64,000 nt of DNA from Nanosynbacter sp. (GCA_015257665.1 JABZJS010000004.1:7063-71062); one strand, 5' to 3'. Positions 1 to 9,791 are shown, counted from the stretch's first letter. The notes: generated by a model not told the origin, from the sequence alone. A program made the numbers and translations.

Positions 1-1
1 G

Positions 2-1417
2 TCGATGCGTCGAGCGATGGTGCGCGATGGCAAAATTGTTGGCTCCGAAATTAGTGATCCGCTTGAGTCGGCGATTGAGCTGCGCGATAAAATTCAGCGT
101 GGGCAAGAGAAATTGTTTCAGCTTGCGGTGTATGTGTGTGTCCGAGCTGACAGTAAAGCGGAACTGGACAAAACAACACGGCTTCTCGAAGCAAATCTAT
201 CAGCGCAGCTGTTTTATGCAAAAGTGGCTCGCTACCAACAGCTTGAAGCGCTGCAGGCTATTATGCCCCGTGGTGATGACCAGCTGGCGCAAAGACGGAA
301 CCTCGATAGCTCAAGCGCAGCTCTGACGTTTCCGTTTATGTCGTCAGAATTAGTCCACGAGACGGGTATTTTGTATGGAGTGAATGCGTCAAATAATTCG
401 TTGGTTATTGTTGACCGATTTTGCTTACCGAATGCAAATTCGATTACGTTTGCTCAATCTGGTGCGGGTAAAAGCTACACAACGAAGGTGGAAATTATTC
501 GCCAGTTGATGCAGGGAACGCGAGTAATTGTGATTGACCCTGAGCGAGAATACCAGCGATTGACGGAGTCATGTCATGGCACATATATAAAGCTGTCGAC
601 ACGAAGTAAGCAAAAGATCAATCCATTTGATACAGCAACAACGTATCGCGACACCGACGGCAGTGCCGAGCATATGCAAGATGTGATGGAGATTATTAGT
701 CTGATGGTCGAGGGTTTGTCGGCTCGCGAAAAAGCAGCGGTTGATAAGGCACTTGTTGGAATTTATAAAAAGGCAAAGCAGCAACCGCCACTGCTTGCAG
801 ACCTTTATGCAGAGCTGCGCAAGCGTCGCCAAACAAAATTGTGCGAGAAGCTTGAGAAGTATGTCTCTGGTTCGCTGGCCCACGTATTTAATGAACCCAC
901 GAATGTTACCCTTGATAACCGTTTAGTAGTGTTTGATATCAAGGATATGCCAGAGAATCTTCGTCAGATCATGATGCTGATCATTGCTCATTTTGTTAAT
1001 CACCGTGTGATGGCGCACCCTGCAAAGCATTTGCTGGTGATTGATGAAGGCTGGCTTCTGCTACAACATGAAGAGTCAGCACGATTTGTCGCTGGACTGG
1101 TGCGGCGTGCTCGCAAATACTACCTGGGCGTCTCGATAATTTCGCAGCAAGCGAACGACTTTCTCCATAATGAATACGGGCGTGCTATTGCGTCGCAAAG
1201 TGCAATGCGGATCTTGATGCGCCAAGATACAACAACAATCAAGGGTGTGGTTGACGAGTTTGGATTAAGTGAATATGAGCATAGCTTTTTATTAACGTGT
1301 GAGCGAGGTGATGCACTGCTGATTGCTGATCAACAACATGTTGCTGTCAGAATTGTCGCAGCTGAGCATGAGCATCCGTGTATTACGACTGACCCGGCAG
1401 AGGTATATGACACATGA
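2..1417 (+). CDS. virB4: VirB4/TraC-like type IV secretion ATPase (5' truncated by window edge)
   Basis: Cytoplasmic motor ATPase of a type IV secretion or conjugation-like system. The reading frame is open to the first base, so the true start lies outside the window; numbering here starts at the ATG at base 5. A Walker A motif (QSGAGKS, residues 151-157) is followed by a Walker B (LLVIDEGW, about 343-350) and the VirB4-type tail with the stretch SIISQQANDF. The order Walker A, INPF, Walker B, SQQ is typical of the VirB4 C-terminal domain; the N-terminal domain is mostly off the window. It overlaps the next gene by 4 bp (ATGA), and a VirD4-like gene follows, so the three probably form one operon. 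Family assignment is strong; whether the machine moves DNA, protein or drives a pilus is not shown. Confidence 0.9.
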   Translation, partial: SMRRAMVRDGKIVGSEISDPLESAIELRDKIQRGQEKLFQLAVYVCVRADSKAELDKTTRLLEANLSAQLFYAKVARYQQLEALQAIMPRGDDQLAQRRNLDSSSAALTFPFMSSELVHETGILYGVNASNNSLVIVDRFCLPNANSITFAQSGAGKSYTTKVEIIRQLMQGTRVIVIDPEREYQRLTESCHGTYIKLSTRSKQKINPFDTATTYRDTDGSAEHMQDVMEIISLMVEGLSAREKAAVDKALVGIYKKAKQQPPLLADLYAELRKRRQTKLCEKLEKYVSGSLAHVFNEPTNVTLDNRLVVFDIKDMPENLRQIMMLIIAHFVNHRVMAHPAKHLLVIDEGWLLLQHEESARFVAGLVRRARKYYLGVSIISQQANDFLHNEYGRAIASQSAMRILMRQDTTTIKGVVDEFGLSEYEHSFLLTCERGDALLIADQQHVAVRIVAAEHEHPCITTDPAEVYDT

Positions 1418-2022
1418 TTGGTGTGATTATGCAGGTACTTCGTCTTGGTGTTGGCTTTCGAGTGCGGCGGTTGATTCTCCTCAGCATCGTGACGATTGCA
1501 ATGCTATTTCTTCTGCCAATCATCAGCGTACTTTCTTTGGGCACGCCAACAGTATCTTTTCTTGCGCATGCACCAAGCGCACATGCAGCCGAAAAACAAG
1601 GTTTTTATCGTGGCGAGGCAATGCCAGACAATACCTATGCATGGGGGAACTGTACCTGGTGGGCGTATGCAATGCGCAAGTGGGCTGGCAGCCCCATCCC
1701 AACAACATGGGGCAATGCTAACACCTGGGACGATTATGCGAGGCGCGATGGGTATGTTGTTGATCAGACGCCAGCAGTTGGTGCAGTCTACCAAACGGAT
1801 GAGGGCGGCTATGGTCACGTTGCTTACGTCATTAACGTCGATGATGGAACAGGTGAATGGACAATTTCTGAGATGAATGCACCAACGCTTAATGTTGTCT
1901 CCCGGCGCACGTTCCCAAAAGATGCAGCCCAATCTGCTCATTTTATTCACACTAAGACAGGAGCATCATTATGGACACCACAACTTCCATCGCACATGAC
2001 ATCGTATGGTATGCCACGCTAG
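1414..2022 (+). CDS. CHAP-domain peptidoglycan hydrolase, membrane anchored or secreted
   Basis: 202 residues. A basic N-terminus and one hydrophobic segment (about 19-42), ending near AHAPSAHAAE, look like a signal peptide or anchor. The rest is a CHAP amidase/endopeptidase domain with the expected catalytic Cys80 (GNCTWWAY), His135 (GYGHVAYV) and a polar third residue near Glu153-Asn155. It starts by ATGA overlap with the VirB4-like gene, and its end overlaps the next gene by 52 bp, so it is translationally coupled in the secretion operon. By position it is the likely wall-opening enzyme of the apparatus, analogous in role to VirB1 but with a different fold. The role is inferred from context. 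Confidence 0.85.
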   Translation: MIGVIMQVLRLGVGFRVRRLILLSIVTIAMLFLLPIISVLSLGTPTVSFLAHAPSAHAAEKQGFYRGEAMPDNTYAWGNCTWWAYAMRKWAGSPIPTTWGNANTWDDYARRDGYVVDQTPAVGAVYQTDEGGYGHVAYVINVDDGTGEWTISEMNAPTLNVVSRRTFPKDAAQSAHFIHTKTGASLWTPQLPSHMTSYGMPR

Positions 2023-4550
2023 GTGTTTGTGCACTCATCGGGGGAGGAGTGGTGTGGTGTCTTGTTATCATCCTGTGGTATATCAACAACCGCCGCTATC
2101 TGATGCGTCGATCGCTTGTGTGGCTCGAAATAACGCCACCAGCCACAGCAACAAAAACACCGGAAGCAGTTGAACAATTCTTTACCGTCATTCATGGATT
2201 TGCAGCAGCTCGGTCATATGGTGAGCGTATAGTGCGCCGCGTGTCAGTACTGAGTTGTGAGATTGTTGCGACGCGCCAGAGCGGTGTTCGCTATCTTGTG
2301 CAGGTTGAACATGCAAAAATGCAAGCCCTGCAGAAAGCTATCATGACACATCTCCCTGAAGCAAAGGTACGCAAGATCACGCGAAGCATCACGAAGCCAA
2401 CGATGGTGGTTGAATTTCGCGAGACTGGCCACTGTATGCTACCACTGACACTTCTCACAGCATCCCAACAAAGAGATCCACTGAGCTACGTGATCCATGC
2501 AATGACTGGTCTGAGCGATGACGAGGAGATTACCTTTCAGCTTGTTTTCTCGCCAACTCGGGTACGCGGGGCGGAGCGAGCGGCAGAGAGACTGGTTCAT
2601 AATGAAAATATTCTGCAGGACAATTATCACGACAGATTGAGCGGCGGAGGGAAGCTAATGGCGCTGCTTAAAATGATAACTGGTATAGGTGCAAGTATAG
2701 TGAGCGATATTACAAGCCATCTTACAACGAGCCATCACCATGCGGTGCAACACTCCCAGCCGCGGATTGACCGCGACCAGCCATGGGTACGTGGTACCTT
2801 TGAGCTTGCAATGATGCAAAGTATTTACCAGAAAATTACCAAGCCACTCTTTCGTGCCAATTTGCGCATCTTAGTGACAAGCCCTGATGCAAAACGCCAT
2901 GCCGAAGTGTTGAAAACCGCTATGGCTGGCTATAGTGCGCCACCACATCAGCTACTTAAAGCAACATACAATATACCTATTCTGGCAACAATACGGCGGT
3001 ATAATGCAGTCAACCGATTGCCATCGTTTATGCCGTGGAATACGCTCACACTTGCTTCAACTGAGCTCGCAAGCCTCTACCACTTTGTGCTGCATGACAG
3101 TAGTTGGGTAGACAACCGTATCGTATCATTGAGCCACACACTACCAGCACCAATTTCTCTCAAAGACCATCCAAATTTTTCGGTTGTAATTGGCCTCAAT
3201 CGTCATCATGGCATTGAGACACTAATTGGCCTTACTGAGGCGGAACGTGCTCGTCACCAGTATATCGTTGGAGGAACAGGTAGTGGCAAAACAACCATGT
3301 TGCAATATCAGATTGTGCAGGATATGGAACAAGGTAAGGGGCTTGCAATTATTGATCCGCATGGTGATATGGCAGAAACGATGCTGCGCTACATTCCACC
3401 AAAACGCATAAAGGATGTTGTCTATTTTAATCCAGATGATCTGGATTATCCACTTGGTCTTAACCTTCTCGAGATACCACCAGGGCTCGAGGGGACTGCT
3501 TTGCTTCGAGAAAAGGATCTTATTACTGAGTCAGTTGTTTCGGTGTTTCGTAAGCTTTTTAGTGATGATGACGCCGGAGGTCATCGTATTGAATATGTCT
3601 TGCGTAATGCAGTGCAGACTGCACTCACGCAGAAGGATGCAACACTCTTTACCGTGTTTGATCTACTGAACAATACTCAGTATCGACGACGTGTCATCAA
3701 GACGCTTGCAGATAAGAATTTAGCCAGCTTTTGGGAGCAAGAATTTGGTAAAGCTGGTGGCATGCAGAAGGTAAAGATGACAGCGGGGATTACAGCAAAA
3801 ATTGGTCGTTTCTTATTCTCCGCTTCAGCTAAGCGCATTCTTGAGCAACCAAAGTCGACGATAGATTTTGATAATATTATCAACTCTGGCAAAGTTCTCA
3901 TATGCAATGTTTCGAAAGGACGACTCGGTGAAGATACTGCAGAGCTCTTTGGTGTGACGATCCTTGCAAAACTTCAATTGGCGAGTTTGCGCCGAGCACG
4001 CATACCACAAGTACAGCGTCGTCCGTTTTATATTTATGTTGATGAATTTCAGAATTTTGCTACCACGTCTTTTGTGCAAATGCTGTCAGAAAGTCGCAAA
4101 TACGGTGTATTTATGATTATGGCAGAACTATCGACTGCACAACAACGCGACCAACAGACGGTAAATATTATCCTTGCAAATGTTGGTACGATCATTTGCT
4201 TTCGAACCGGCAGCCCACAAGATGAGCAACGCCTGCTACCACTGTTTCGACCCTTTATTGAGGCAGGGGAGATCAGTCGTTTGCCAGCCCATCAGTACTA
4301 TGCTTGTCTTGCAGCTGTGCACACCCAGGAGCCTCTTTCTGGTGAGACGCTACTACTAACAAGCTCTGGGAGCGATGCCGTGCAGCAGGCAGTGATTGCT
4401 CATTCACGCCGACAATACGCAGGAGAACGAGCAGACGATAGAAAGGATATCAACACACCACCAAAGTGCCACGATACAGAGCCTCGGCTGTCGAGTGAGC
4501 ATGGTAAAACAGAAGAAAAACTAATGATTGAGGTGATTGATAAGGAATGA
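1971..4550 (+). CDS. VirD4/TraG-like type IV coupling ATPase
   Basis: 859 residues. One N-terminal membrane segment (about 12-38) is followed by a poorly conserved region and a C-terminal motor domain. Walker A is GGTGSGKTT (434-442) and Walker B is YVDEF (D691, E692). IDPHGD follows the P-loop, and the pattern with NVSKGRLGED is typical of the TraG/TraD, HerA-like coupling family common in Patescibacteria. The start is set by AGGAG about 8 nt before ATG 1971, inside the preceding CHAP gene. Such proteins recruit substrates to a type IV secretion channel at the inner membrane. The C-terminal 60 residues are polar and low in complexity. Confidence 0.85.
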   Translation: MDTTTSIAHDIVWYATLGVCALIGGGVVWCLVIILWYINNRRYLMRRSLVWLEITPPATATKTPEAVEQFFTVIHGFAAARSYGERIVRRVSVLSCEIVATRQSGVRYLVQVEHAKMQALQKAIMTHLPEAKVRKITRSITKPTMVVEFRETGHCMLPLTLLTASQQRDPLSYVIHAMTGLSDDEEITFQLVFSPTRVRGAERAAERLVHNENILQDNYHDRLSGGGKLMALLKMITGIGASIVSDITSHLTTSHHHAVQHSQPRIDRDQPWVRGTFELAMMQSIYQKITKPLFRANLRILVTSPDAKRHAEVLKTAMAGYSAPPHQLLKATYNIPILATIRRYNAVNRLPSFMPWNTLTLASTELASLYHFVLHDSSWVDNRIVSLSHTLPAPISLKDHPNFSVVIGLNRHHGIETLIGLTEAERARHQYIVGGTGSGKTTMLQYQIVQDMEQGKGLAIIDPHGDMAETMLRYIPPKRIKDVVYFNPDDLDYPLGLNLLEIPPGLEGTALLREKDLITESVVSVFRKLFSDDDAGGHRIEYVLRNAVQTALTQKDATLFTVFDLLNNTQYRRRVIKTLADKNLASFWEQEFGKAGGMQKVKMTAGITAKIGRFLFSASAKRILEQPKSTIDFDNIINSGKVLICNVSKGRLGEDTAELFGVTILAKLQLASLRRARIPQVQRRPFYIYVDEFQNFATTSFVQMLSESRKYGVFMIMAELSTAQQRDQQTVNIILANVGTIICFRTGSPQDEQRLLPLFRPFIEAGEISRLPAHQYYACLAAVHTQEPLSGETLLLTSSGSDAVQQAVIAHSRRQYAGERADDRKDINTPPKCHDTEPRLSSEHGKTEEKLMIEVIDKE

Positions 4551-4677
4551 GGAGTGGGATGGAGATTGTTTATCGATGTGGCGTCTAGACTGATATAGCG
4601 CATAAAAGGGAAAATCAGAAGTTCTATATTCGTGCTAGAATAGTCACAGAGTAGAAAGTAGGGGAAGGGTAGAAAAC

Positions 4678-5439
4678 ATGCACAAGAAAGAACCAGACGA
4701 GAATAATAGGCTAAGCTTCCGTACCATTCTTCTCCGTAGTATTCTCTATGTAATTGGTGTACCAACAGTCATCATGCTTCTCTTTGTTGGCGGATTCTAT
4801 CTCAAATTATGTGCTGAAGCTAGCCAAGCTCAAGCAGCAATGAAAACATATCTACATAGTAAATATGGTGAAGAATTTATCGTCGAACGACCAGAAAAGA
4901 ATGGAAGCGGGCTTGGTGTAGAAGGATGGTTTGAAGCAACAGCCTACCCGAAGAATCACACAGACATCCGCTTCATTGTTATGCTGTCATCCTCAGGGAA
5001 GCATGATGGCTATGCTGGTGCTGTATGGTCAAAAAAAGAGACTGATCGACTCAAACCTATTATTCAGCGTATCTTTAGTAAAGATGTAGTGTATAGTGTA
5101 ACCATCCAATCGTCTATGACGCTACAAACGAAAGATATACAAGTTGACGGTGTAATACCACGTTTTACACAAGCAGCAGCACAATATAAGCAGCAAATTC
5201 CATATGATATCACTATTCAAAAAACACACCAAACACGAGAATATCAGGAAAAAATGCACATCGTCGATAATCTTAAAGAGCTTGCAAAGGATCTACCAGA
5301 TACCGTTGACACTACTATTCGCTACCAGGCACAAACAGCTGGAGGTAAGAAATTTGATTTGAATATAACAATCATGGCATTAAAATCCACACCACAAGAA
5401 ACATTAGTCACAATGTTTCAAGAAAAGGAGAGTCTGTAA
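4678..5439 (+). CDS. Single-pass membrane protein, copy 1 of a tandem duplication
   Basis: 253 residues. A polar N-terminus is followed by one membrane helix (about 20-42) and an external domain with the motif KYGEEFIVERPEKN...SGLGVEG. It is about 60% alike over the first 120 residues to the gene at 5586, and the upstream DNA is also duplicated (GTTCTATA...GCTA...ATAGTC). A TAGAAT box and GGGGAAGGG precede the ATG. The external domain recalls small anchored proteins of Firmicutes that accompany secreted effectors, but I cannot name the family. Its downstream partner is the remnant of a lipase-like gene, so an immunity or chaperone role is a guess. Confidence 0.75.
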   Translation: MHKKEPDENNRLSFRTILLRSILYVIGVPTVIMLLFVGGFYLKLCAEASQAQAAMKTYLHSKYGEEFIVERPEKNGSGLGVEGWFEATAYPKNHTDIRFIVMLSSSGKHDGYAGAVWSKKETDRLKPIIQRIFSKDVVYSVTIQSSMTLQTKDIQVDGVIPRFTQAAAQYKQQIPYDITIQKTHQTREYQEKMHIVDNLKELAKDLPDTVDTTIRYQAQTAGGKKFDLNITIMALKSTPQETLVTMFQEKESL

Positions 5440-5441
5440 AT

Positions 5442-5519
5442 ATGAGCATAACAATAGAGCAATATCTTGCACTAAGTGCACTTGCCTATAAAAATTACAA
5501 CCTTCAAAAGAATAGCTAG
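5442..5519 (+). pseudogene. N-terminal stub of a lipase-like gene, copy 1
   Basis: A 25-codon frame with a proper RBS (AAGGAG at 5425-5430) begins 2 nt after the preceding stop. Its sequence MSITIEQYLALSALAYKN matches the start of the second copy at 6337 (KAEQYLALSSLVYFEG). It stops just before the repeated upstream region of copy 2. The simplest reading is that the lipase gene of copy 1 was removed when the tandem duplication recombined, leaving only the start. Confidence 0.6.
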
Positions 5520-5585
5520 AGAGTTCTATAATTATGCTATTGATAGTCGCGTAGCCAAAAATAGGGGTTGTTGGGAGAAGAGAAT

Positions 5586-6350
5586 ATGTCCAAGAAGGAA
5601 CTAAATAATAACACCAAACTAAGCTTTCATACCATTCTTCTCCGTGGTATTCTCTATGTCATCATTATTCCAACAGCTGTTATGTTTCTCCTTGTTGGTG
5701 GATTCTATCTCAAGGCCGATATTGAGGCGAATCAAGCTCAAGCAACAATGAAAACTTATTTACAAAACAAATATAATGAGGAATTCATCGTTGAGAAACC
5801 AGAGCGGAAGAGCAGTGGCCTCGGCGTAGAGGGAGTACTAGCTGCCAATGCTTACCCTATACGAGATCCTCAGATACGATTTTCTGTAAACACCTCATCG
5901 AATGGCAATCAAGATAACTATCCAGGCGTAATATGGTCCCGCTCTCAGAATGATAAGCTAATAAAGGATCATATCATAAATAACTCGTGGGCGCAGACCG
6001 ACATCACTGTCAGTCTTGCAGACAATACAGCACAGTCGCTGAGCGGTACACCTAAAACATACGAAGAAGCGACAGCATCTTACGGAAAAGACATACACTA
6101 CATAATAAGTGTTAATCGTAATACAAATCAATTAGCTGTCGATAACCGGGATCGGTACTATCTCATGAGTCTTATTAGATATATCAATCAGCAAAAAGTT
6201 GGCTACCGTATTATACATTACAGCATACATGATACGAAGATGGACGCAGACATAGTGTGTAATATACAGGTAGAAGGTACGCGTCTATTAGATGAAAAAC
6301 AAGCCAATGAATGCTTTAGAAAGGAAGGGGTGTCAGATGAACGCTATTAA
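5586..6350 (+). CDS. Single-pass membrane protein, copy 2 of a tandem duplication
   Basis: 254 residues from ATG 5586, chosen because GGGAGAAGAG lies directly upstream and because it aligns with the start of the first copy (MSKKELNNN versus MHKKEPDEN). The membrane helix (about 20-42) and motif KYNEEFIVEKPERKSSGLGVEG are shared with copy 1, while the C-terminal half has diverged. Its 3' end overlaps the start of the decayed lipase gene by 14 bp, so the two were once translated together. Function unknown; a protective or accessory partner of the lipase-like protein is possible. Confidence 0.75.
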   Translation: MSKKELNNNTKLSFHTILLRGILYVIIIPTAVMFLLVGGFYLKADIEANQAQATMKTYLQNKYNEEFIVEKPERKSSGLGVEGVLAANAYPIRDPQIRFSVNTSSNGNQDNYPGVIWSRSQNDKLIKDHIINNSWAQTDITVSLADNTAQSLSGTPKTYEEATASYGKDIHYIISVNRNTNQLAVDNRDRYYLMSLIRYINQQKVGYRIIHYSIHDTKMDADIVCNIQVEGTRLLDEKQANECFRKEGVSDERY

Positions 6351-6792
6351 TACAAATCAGCCATTAAAGGCTGAGCAATATCTAGCCTTAAGCTCGCTTG
6401 TATATTTTGAGGGGATAAGGCAATATAAAGGTGAAACAATTTCGGCTATACAGAATGAGGCTAGTAGTAAAGAGATAAACTTTTCTGCTCTTGAACTCAA
6501 ACCCCTCTCCTCCCTCGCATCCTGACACCTCAGTCTTTGGTTATCGCGGAACGGATATTGATAAAATATCTGGGAAGCGATGAAAGATATTGAGTCGAAT
6601 CTTGCGATTGCATCGGGTGGGAATGTTTTTTGTATAGGATGGGCTGAACCAATTCTACGACGCCTACACCTTCTACACCAAGACGATCAAGAAAGTTGGC
6701 GGTGGTTCATGTAGGTACCAAGAGCTTCACTAGTCATTCACTCGGTGGTAGGCTAGATGGTTTGGGCTACTTTCTCAATATTAGTTAGGTAG
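6337..6792 (+). pseudogene. Decayed class 3 lipase-like (alpha/beta hydrolase) gene, copy 2
   Basis: An ATG at 6337 opens a 62-codon frame (QYLALSSLVYFEG...) that stops at 6525. Beyond it, pieces of a lipase continue in different frames: VFGYRGTDIDK (about 6539-6570), IWEAMKDIESNLAIASGG (about 6568-6624), NQFYDAYTFYTKTIKKVGG (about 6648-6705) and SFTSHSLGGRL (about 6720-6755). FGYRGT and HSLGG are the oxyanion-side and nucleophile-elbow motifs of class 3 lipase and Mbeg1-like folds. Several frameshifts and stops separate the pieces, so the gene is dead. Confidence 0.75.
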
Positions 6793-6925
6793 CATACTAG
6801 CCTTCATAATTTCCTAGAGGAAGAATAAGACAGCGAGAAATAATAAATGGGCTGGTACGCGCACGTCGCCTTCTGCAGGGGTCTCTTTAAGCTATCTTTC
6901 ATCTCCCTCCTGCACAATACCACAC

Positions 6926-9739
6926 ATGAAAACAGCAACCATGACCCAATCAGCCGCAGTGGTAGAGACACCTGCTGCGCCGGTGCTGCGTGCGCTTAAT
7001 CCGCGGACGCTTAGTATCGATATTGTGCTGCCAGTGCTTAATGAGGCGCATGTTATTGCGCACTCGGTGAGCACATTGCACGCGTATTTATCACAGCATG
7101 TGCCGCATCGCTGGCGCATCATTATTGCCGACAATGGTAGCACGGACGGCACAGCGGAAGCGGCGCGCCAATTGGCGGTACGCTACCCCGAGGTGCAGCT
7201 CATTCAGCTTGCCGAGAAAGGCCGTGGCCGAGCTCTCAAGCAAGCTTGGCTACAGAGCTCGGCCGATATTCTGGCCTATATGGATATCGACCTCTCTACC
7301 AACTTAGACAGCTTCGTCCCAATGATCACCCCGCTGATTATGGGTGAGGCAGCTGTGGCGACGGGCTCGCGCCTGATGAAGCAGTCGCGTACGACCCGCG
7401 GCTTCAAGCGTGACACTATCTCGCGCTGTTACAACTGGATTATTCGCCGGACGATGAAGACAAAATTTGTTGATGCTCAGTGCGGTTTCAAGGCGATTCG
7501 GCGCGATGCGGCACGCAAGATTCTGCCTCGCATCAAGGATACTGGCTGGTTCTTCGACACCGAGCTGCTCGTCAAGGCAGAGTACGCTGGTTATACCATC
7601 CACGAGGAGCCAGTTGAGTGGGTCGAAGACACCGACTCGCGTGTTCATATCATCAAGACCGCAACAGATGATCTCAAGGGCCTCTCGCGGGTGCGGCGCG
7701 AATATGGCAAGGCGGGCTTTGGTGAGCTAGCAGCTGTGGCTGGACTTTTGCTACTAACGAGTGTGCTCTACCTCTGGAACTTAACCATCAATGGCATAGC
7801 CAATAGCTACTATGCTGCCGCTGCTCAAGCAGCGAGTACCGACTGGACGGCCTGGCTGTTTGGCAGCCTTGATGCAGCGAACTTCGTTAGTGTCGATAAA
7901 CCGCCTATCAGTATGATGATTATGGGGCTGAGTGGTCGGCTCCTTGGCTTCTCGTCGTGGAGCATGCTCATGCCGCATGCGCTTGCGGGGGTCGCGACAG
8001 TTATGCTTATCTATGCAGCAGTTAAGCGGTGGTATGGTGCCAAGGCAGGGCTCATCGCTGGTGTGGTGATGGCGCTGACGCCAGCAGCTGCCTTGATGTT
8101 TCGCTTTAATAACCCCGATAGTTTCTTGACACTCTTCTTGACGGCCAGTGCCTACGCCTTCCTCCGCGCCTTTGAAAATAAGAAGCCAGTGCTGTGGCTG
8201 AGCCTTGCAGGGCTCTTTACTGGCCTGGCCTTTAATACAAAAATGCTGCAGGGGATACTGGTACTACCAGTGATGGCACTGCTCTATCTAGTGTGCGCCC
8301 GGCCAAAGCTCGTGACACGCCTCTGGCATCTTGGCGTGGCTGGCGTGGTAACGGCTGTCTCGACCTTTTGGTGGAGCGTGCTTGTGTGGCTTACTCCAGC
8401 GGCTCATCGCCCGTGGGTGGGCAGTACCAATGATAATAACATTTGGAGTTTGATTTTTGGCTACAATGGCTTTGGGCGCTTGCTGGGTAATAGCGGTGGC
8501 CCTGGCAAAGCGCCAGGTGGTGGGGTAGCGCAGATAGGCCAAGCGGCGGCAACCGCAACCCAATCTGCCGCGCAGTCGGCTGGTCATACGGCGACGCAGG
8601 CAGCATCCATGACGCCACCAGCCGGTGGTGGTATGGGTGGCCATGGTGGTGGTGGCCCAGGAGGTGTTGGTTTTGGCGGCGAGACAGGGGTGCTGCGTAT
8701 CTTTAACGAAAGTTTTGGCCCTAATATTGCCTGGTTGCTTGTGGTAGCCGTGATCGGTGGCGGGCTCGTACTATGGCTGCTGCGCCGCGCACCACGGCAC
8801 AACAAAGAGCGTGTTGGTGTGCTGCTGTGGCTGGGCTGGCTGCTCATTCATATCATTATCTTTAGTATGACAAGTGGGACGATCCATCCATACTACGTCG
8901 TGGCGATGGCACCGAGTGTTGCTGCCCTGGTAGGGATTGGCGCGCCGTATCTGTGGCAAGCTTACACGCGGCGCACGAAGCTGGCCTGGCTTATGCCACT
9001 GACAATACTGCTCACGACGATCATTGGTGTCATTATGCTTGGCTATAGCAATACCTGGCCGTGGCTTACATGGCTTGTCATTATCACTGGTGGAGCAGCG
9101 GCTGTGATGACGCTTGTGCCACTAATAACACTCCCTCGGTGGTATATGCGGACGGCTCTTGCTATGGCTGTGCTGGCTGGTATGGCTGCACCAGTAGCCT
9201 TTAGCTTGAGCACAATAGCGACAGCGCATAGTGGAAGCATTCCTACAGCGGGTCCGGGTGCGACGGCAATGAGCGGCACGAATAACGAATCAGCCCAGGC
9301 AGAAGCCGCTCTTGTCTCGTACCTTGTGTCACACCAGCAGAATGCAACATGGCTTGCGGCAGTCAACAGCGCCAATGAATCGGCACCAATCCAGCTCTCC
9401 ACAGGCAAGGCGGTGATGGCAGTCGGTGGCTTTAACGGCAGCGACAGTACGCTCACGCTCGAGCAGTTCAAGCAGCTGGTACGTCAGGGCAGTGTGCGCT
9501 ACTACGTAGTGAGTCAGCATGGGCCAGGTGGGCATGGTGGGCAGCAGTCGACGCAGGCAGGAACGAACTCGTCGGCTCCATCGACTGCACAATCCTCATC
9601 AACCCAATCGCAAACCACCCATCATCATGGTGGGCCGGGCGGCAACTCTGCTATCGCTACCTGGGCGGCGAGTGCTGGCACCAAGGTTGACTACGGTGGC
9701 ACGCAATACACCGTGTACGATCTCTCGCAGGCAGTTTAG
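6926..9739 (+). CDS. GT2 glycosyltransferase fused to GT39/ArnT-like integral membrane mannosyltransferase
   Basis: 937 residues. Residues 30-240 are a family 2 polyprenyl-phosphate glycosyltransferase (VLPVLNE, ADNGSTDGT, acidic DID at 120-122). From about 250 it is a multi-pass GT39 domain with the sequence ANFVSVDKPP after the first helix, where the acidic catalytic residues of ArnT/PMT enzymes sit. In Bacillus these activities are separate neighbours (YkcC and YkcB); here one chain could make and use the lipid-linked sugar. A Gly/Pro/Gln-rich insert (about 515-585) and a Gly/His/Ser/Gln-rich C-terminal region (about 860-910) are low in complexity, and a soluble C-terminal domain follows the helices. 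No clear RBS is seen; ATG 6941 is an alternative start. A terminator follows. Confidence 0.85.
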   Translation: MKTATMTQSAAVVETPAAPVLRALNPRTLSIDIVLPVLNEAHVIAHSVSTLHAYLSQHVPHRWRIIIADNGSTDGTAEAARQLAVRYPEVQLIQLAEKGRGRALKQAWLQSSADILAYMDIDLSTNLDSFVPMITPLIMGEAAVATGSRLMKQSRTTRGFKRDTISRCYNWIIRRTMKTKFVDAQCGFKAIRRDAARKILPRIKDTGWFFDTELLVKAEYAGYTIHEEPVEWVEDTDSRVHIIKTATDDLKGLSRVRREYGKAGFGELAAVAGLLLLTSVLYLWNLTINGIANSYYAAAAQAASTDWTAWLFGSLDAANFVSVDKPPISMMIMGLSGRLLGFSSWSMLMPHALAGVATVMLIYAAVKRWYGAKAGLIAGVVMALTPAAALMFRFNNPDSFLTLFLTASAYAFLRAFENKKPVLWLSLAGLFTGLAFNTKMLQGILVLPVMALLYLVCARPKLVTRLWHLGVAGVVTAVSTFWWSVLVWLTPAAHRPWVGSTNDNNIWSLIFGYNGFGRLLGNSGGPGKAPGGGVAQIGQAAATATQSAAQSAGHTATQAASMTPPAGGGMGGHGGGGPGGVGFGGETGVLRIFNESFGPNIAWLLVVAVIGGGLVLWLLRRAPRHNKERVGVLLWLGWLLIHIIIFSMTSGTIHPYYVVAMAPSVAALVGIGAPYLWQAYTRRTKLAWLMPLTILLTTIIGVIMLGYSNTWPWLTWLVIITGGAAAVMTLVPLITLPRWYMRTALAMAVLAGMAAPVAFSLSTIATAHSGSIPTAGPGATAMSGTNNESAQAEAALVSYLVSHQQNATWLAAVNSANESAPIQLSTGKAVMAVGGFNGSDSTLTLEQFKQLVRQGSVRYYVVSQHGPGGHGGQQSTQAGTNSSAPSTAQSSSTQSQTTHHHGGPGGNSAIATWAASAGTKVDYGGTQYTVYDLSQAV

Positions 9740-9760
9740 ATCGTATCGCAACAGAGATAG

Positions 9761-9791
9761 AGAGCCAGTCTTTGGGCTGGCTCTTTATTAT
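9761..9791 (+). terminator. Rho-independent terminator after the GT2-GT39 gene
   Basis: AGAGCCAG at 9761-9768 pairs with CTGGCTCT at 9777-9784, followed by TTATTATTTC. It lies between convergent genes and may serve both. Confidence 0.75.

Noticed and set aside
569..883. Minus-strand frame of 104 codons inside the VirB4-like gene
   Set aside because: Shadow of the plus-strand gene; no RBS and no family features.
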